DNA of 64,000 nt from Siphonodentalium dalli (taxonomy: Eukaryota; Mollusca; Scaphopoda; Gadilida; Siphonodentaliidae): contig CP136069.1 of assembly GCA_032622095.1 (NCBI GenBank), positions 3,189,566 to 3,253,565 of the forward strand, given 5' to 3'. This document shows, one piece after another, positions 58,901-61,900 of this stretch (positions are counted from its first letter, which is position 1; each line of letters starts with the position of its first letter). A program made the position numbers and the translations under genes. The notes below the pieces were generated by a model. It had not been told where the DNA came from. It made no database searches and saw only the letters and a program-made list of their open reading frames with translations.

Positions 58901-61900
58901 TAAGGCCATACACACTTAATAGTTCGTTTCTCAGGGATCGCTGCGTCCCCCAAAAACCTGCGCCTCCCCCTTATTTATTGGCACCTATAAAATAATAAAT
59001 ATATAAATACCGCATGTCCCAAAGCACCCCGGCCCGAATAACTCTTCTTAAAAGTTTACATACGTAAAGTGCAAATCTATCCGGCTAACCGGAATTTACA
59101 TTCACCAAGGGCGATAACTTCCGGTTAGCGACAAGATCAAAATGGCTACCTTGGTCAATATTTCTATCGGTGACCGATGTTGGACAATCATATCTGTCGA
59201 AAAGTCGAAATCCGTTCGTCAAATGGGGGAGGATTATATTGAGAAAACGAAAGATGTTGACGGTGCAAGCATCGGTGAATTTACGGTAGCGGTGGGGAGA
59301 ACAAAAACCGGCGATTTTGACGAACTTTCTCCGGAAATAAAGTGTGTGAGGTGATTGCAGTATTTGGAAGATACTTCAAAATTGTAATCGAAAACGATGT
59401 TCCACCGGCCGCCAATGTGAAAGTAACTGATGACGTGTTATCGATGATGATGACCAGTGGCAAAGAGATGGTTTTGACAAAAACTGTCAATGTAAAAAAT
59501 AAACCTGATGAGTTAACCAACTCATTCATTGATTGGTTGCAGGAGAAAAAAGTTGGTTTCCGACGGGATAGTCTGGACAGTGTCGGTCGACAGTTCGTAT
59601 CTAGTGTTTGTGATGCATTGTGGTATGTGGGGCCACACATTTCTAAACTAGAAGATAGAGCGTATCATGTTCCAGAATCACTTCGCAAGTTCTTTGGCTA
59701 TAACGACCCCAAAAAGTCAAAGCATGGAGTGCCACGACTAGACAGTCTGAAGCTTATAGATTTCACCGAGCAGTTGGGGAAAACGCTTGAGCAGCCTTTC
59801 CTGAAAGCTGAGTTGTGGAAGGAAATAAAAACAGCACTGTTTGATTTGACAGAAACCATTCATCTTAAACTGTCTCCTCTATACAACTTTATACCAATCT
59901 TTATTAAAAAATTAAGGGGATTATATGATGGTCAGCTGTCCTGTTTCACTATAGTGTCCATATCCAGTATTATTCCTTAATATGGACTCCGTTAAATATT
60001 ATATATATAAATACCTGCCTCACCACAAAATTAATTTGAAAAAAATAATAAATATAAATAACTGCCTCCCTCCCTCATCACTTTGAAAAAGAAAATCCCT
60101 GAGAAACAAACTATTAAGTTTATATGGCCTAATAAAGATGAAATAAAAGGGATGAACAAGTGAAGAAGAGAAACTCACGTTAATCTGTATCCGTCTTTCA
60201 AATCAGTGGCCAGATTCGACACTGAGAAGTCAAACTCATCCAGAGTTGTCTGCACATGGGTCACAGTTAGATCGAAGTAGGCGAGATGTTTAATGATGTC
60301 TCCCTCACCGCTCAGATAATCCCTCGAAAACAGAGTCAATAGTTCCTTACTCGACTGAAAAATACATAATCATTATACAGGGTTCATAACTTCATACAGA
60401 TAGTCTCTCAAAAAGACTCGCGGAGCCAACATCTCCTTTCACAGCAATTAAGCAACTGAAAACTACATAATAACCATACAGGTAATCTTACAAAATCAGA
60501 CTCGCAGAGCCAACATCGCCTTAACCCAACAAAACGGCCAAAAACGCCCAAATAAAGCTTCAACAGCCTAAAATATCTTCGGTCTGTTTCAATAACTAAA
60601 AAATTCTTTTTTAATACTTTTTACCATTTTTTCTTACATTTTTAAACAATTTTAATAATATTTTTCTACATTCTTTGTCAATTTTATCATTTTTAATATG
60701 TGTTAAGCGAATGCATTCTCTTATATATGCGAGGCGACCTATGGTCGACTCGCATATATAAGAGAATGTATTGGCACAGGGCCGTTCTATTGGGTAAAGG
60801 GTTAATGTCCGCTTCAATATCTTTCAGAATAAGGCAAAAATACCTGTCAATGTGTGTATAAACGAATGTGAGGCTTAAATTATTCCAACTAATGCCCAAC
60901 AAGAATAACATTCAAACGTACTTATGCCATTTTAAAAACAAAATCAGTCACCCCCCCCCCCCCCCCAGGAACTTACAAGAGAATTTATTTGCTCTCTTAT
61001 TACTAGTAATATAATCGTAAGTTGGGTTTTTCTCAAATAAAATGTCAATGTGGGATGTCCAATTACACTTTCACATGCCCATAATTTTACTGAGATGAGA
61101 AAGGTTTGAAATATATGTACCTTCAAATAGTTCAATATTGATTCAACGATCACAGTGACAATAAACATTTTGACAAGAAAAACAAGTGCAAATTAAAAAT
61201 TTGCGAGGGTATACAGGTGAGAGCATTTGATCCAATCTCCTGGGAGGGACTAAAAATAATGAATCTCCTGAGAAGGACTAAAAATAATGAATCTTCTAAG
61301 AAGGACTAAAAATAATGAATCTCCTGGGAAGGACTAAAAATAATGAATCTTCTGGGAAGGACTAAAAATAATGAATCTTCTGGGAAGGACTAAAAATAAT
61401 GAATCTCCTGGGAAGGACTAAAAATAATGAATCTCCTGGAAAGGACTAAAAATAATGAATCTTCTGGGAAGGACTAAAAATAATGAATCTCCTGGAAAGG
61501 ACTAAAAATAATGAATCTCCTGGAAAGGACTAAAAATAATGAATCTCCTGGGAAGGACTAAAAATAATGAATCTTCTGGGAAGGACTAAAAATAATGAAT
61601 CTCCTGGGAAGGACTAAAAATAATGAATCTCCTGGGAAGGACTAAAAATAATGAATCTCCTGGGAAGGACTAAAAATAATGAATCTCCTGGGAAGGACTA
61701 AAAATAATGAATCTCCTGGGAAGGACTAAAAATAATGAATCTCCTGGGAAGGACTAAAAATAATGAATCTTCTGGGAAGGACTAAAAATAATGAATCTTC
61801 TGGGAAGGACTAAAAATAATGAATCTCCTGGGAAGGACTAAAAATAATGAATCTCCTGGGAAGGACTAAAAATAATGAATCTTCTGGGAAGGACTAAAAA

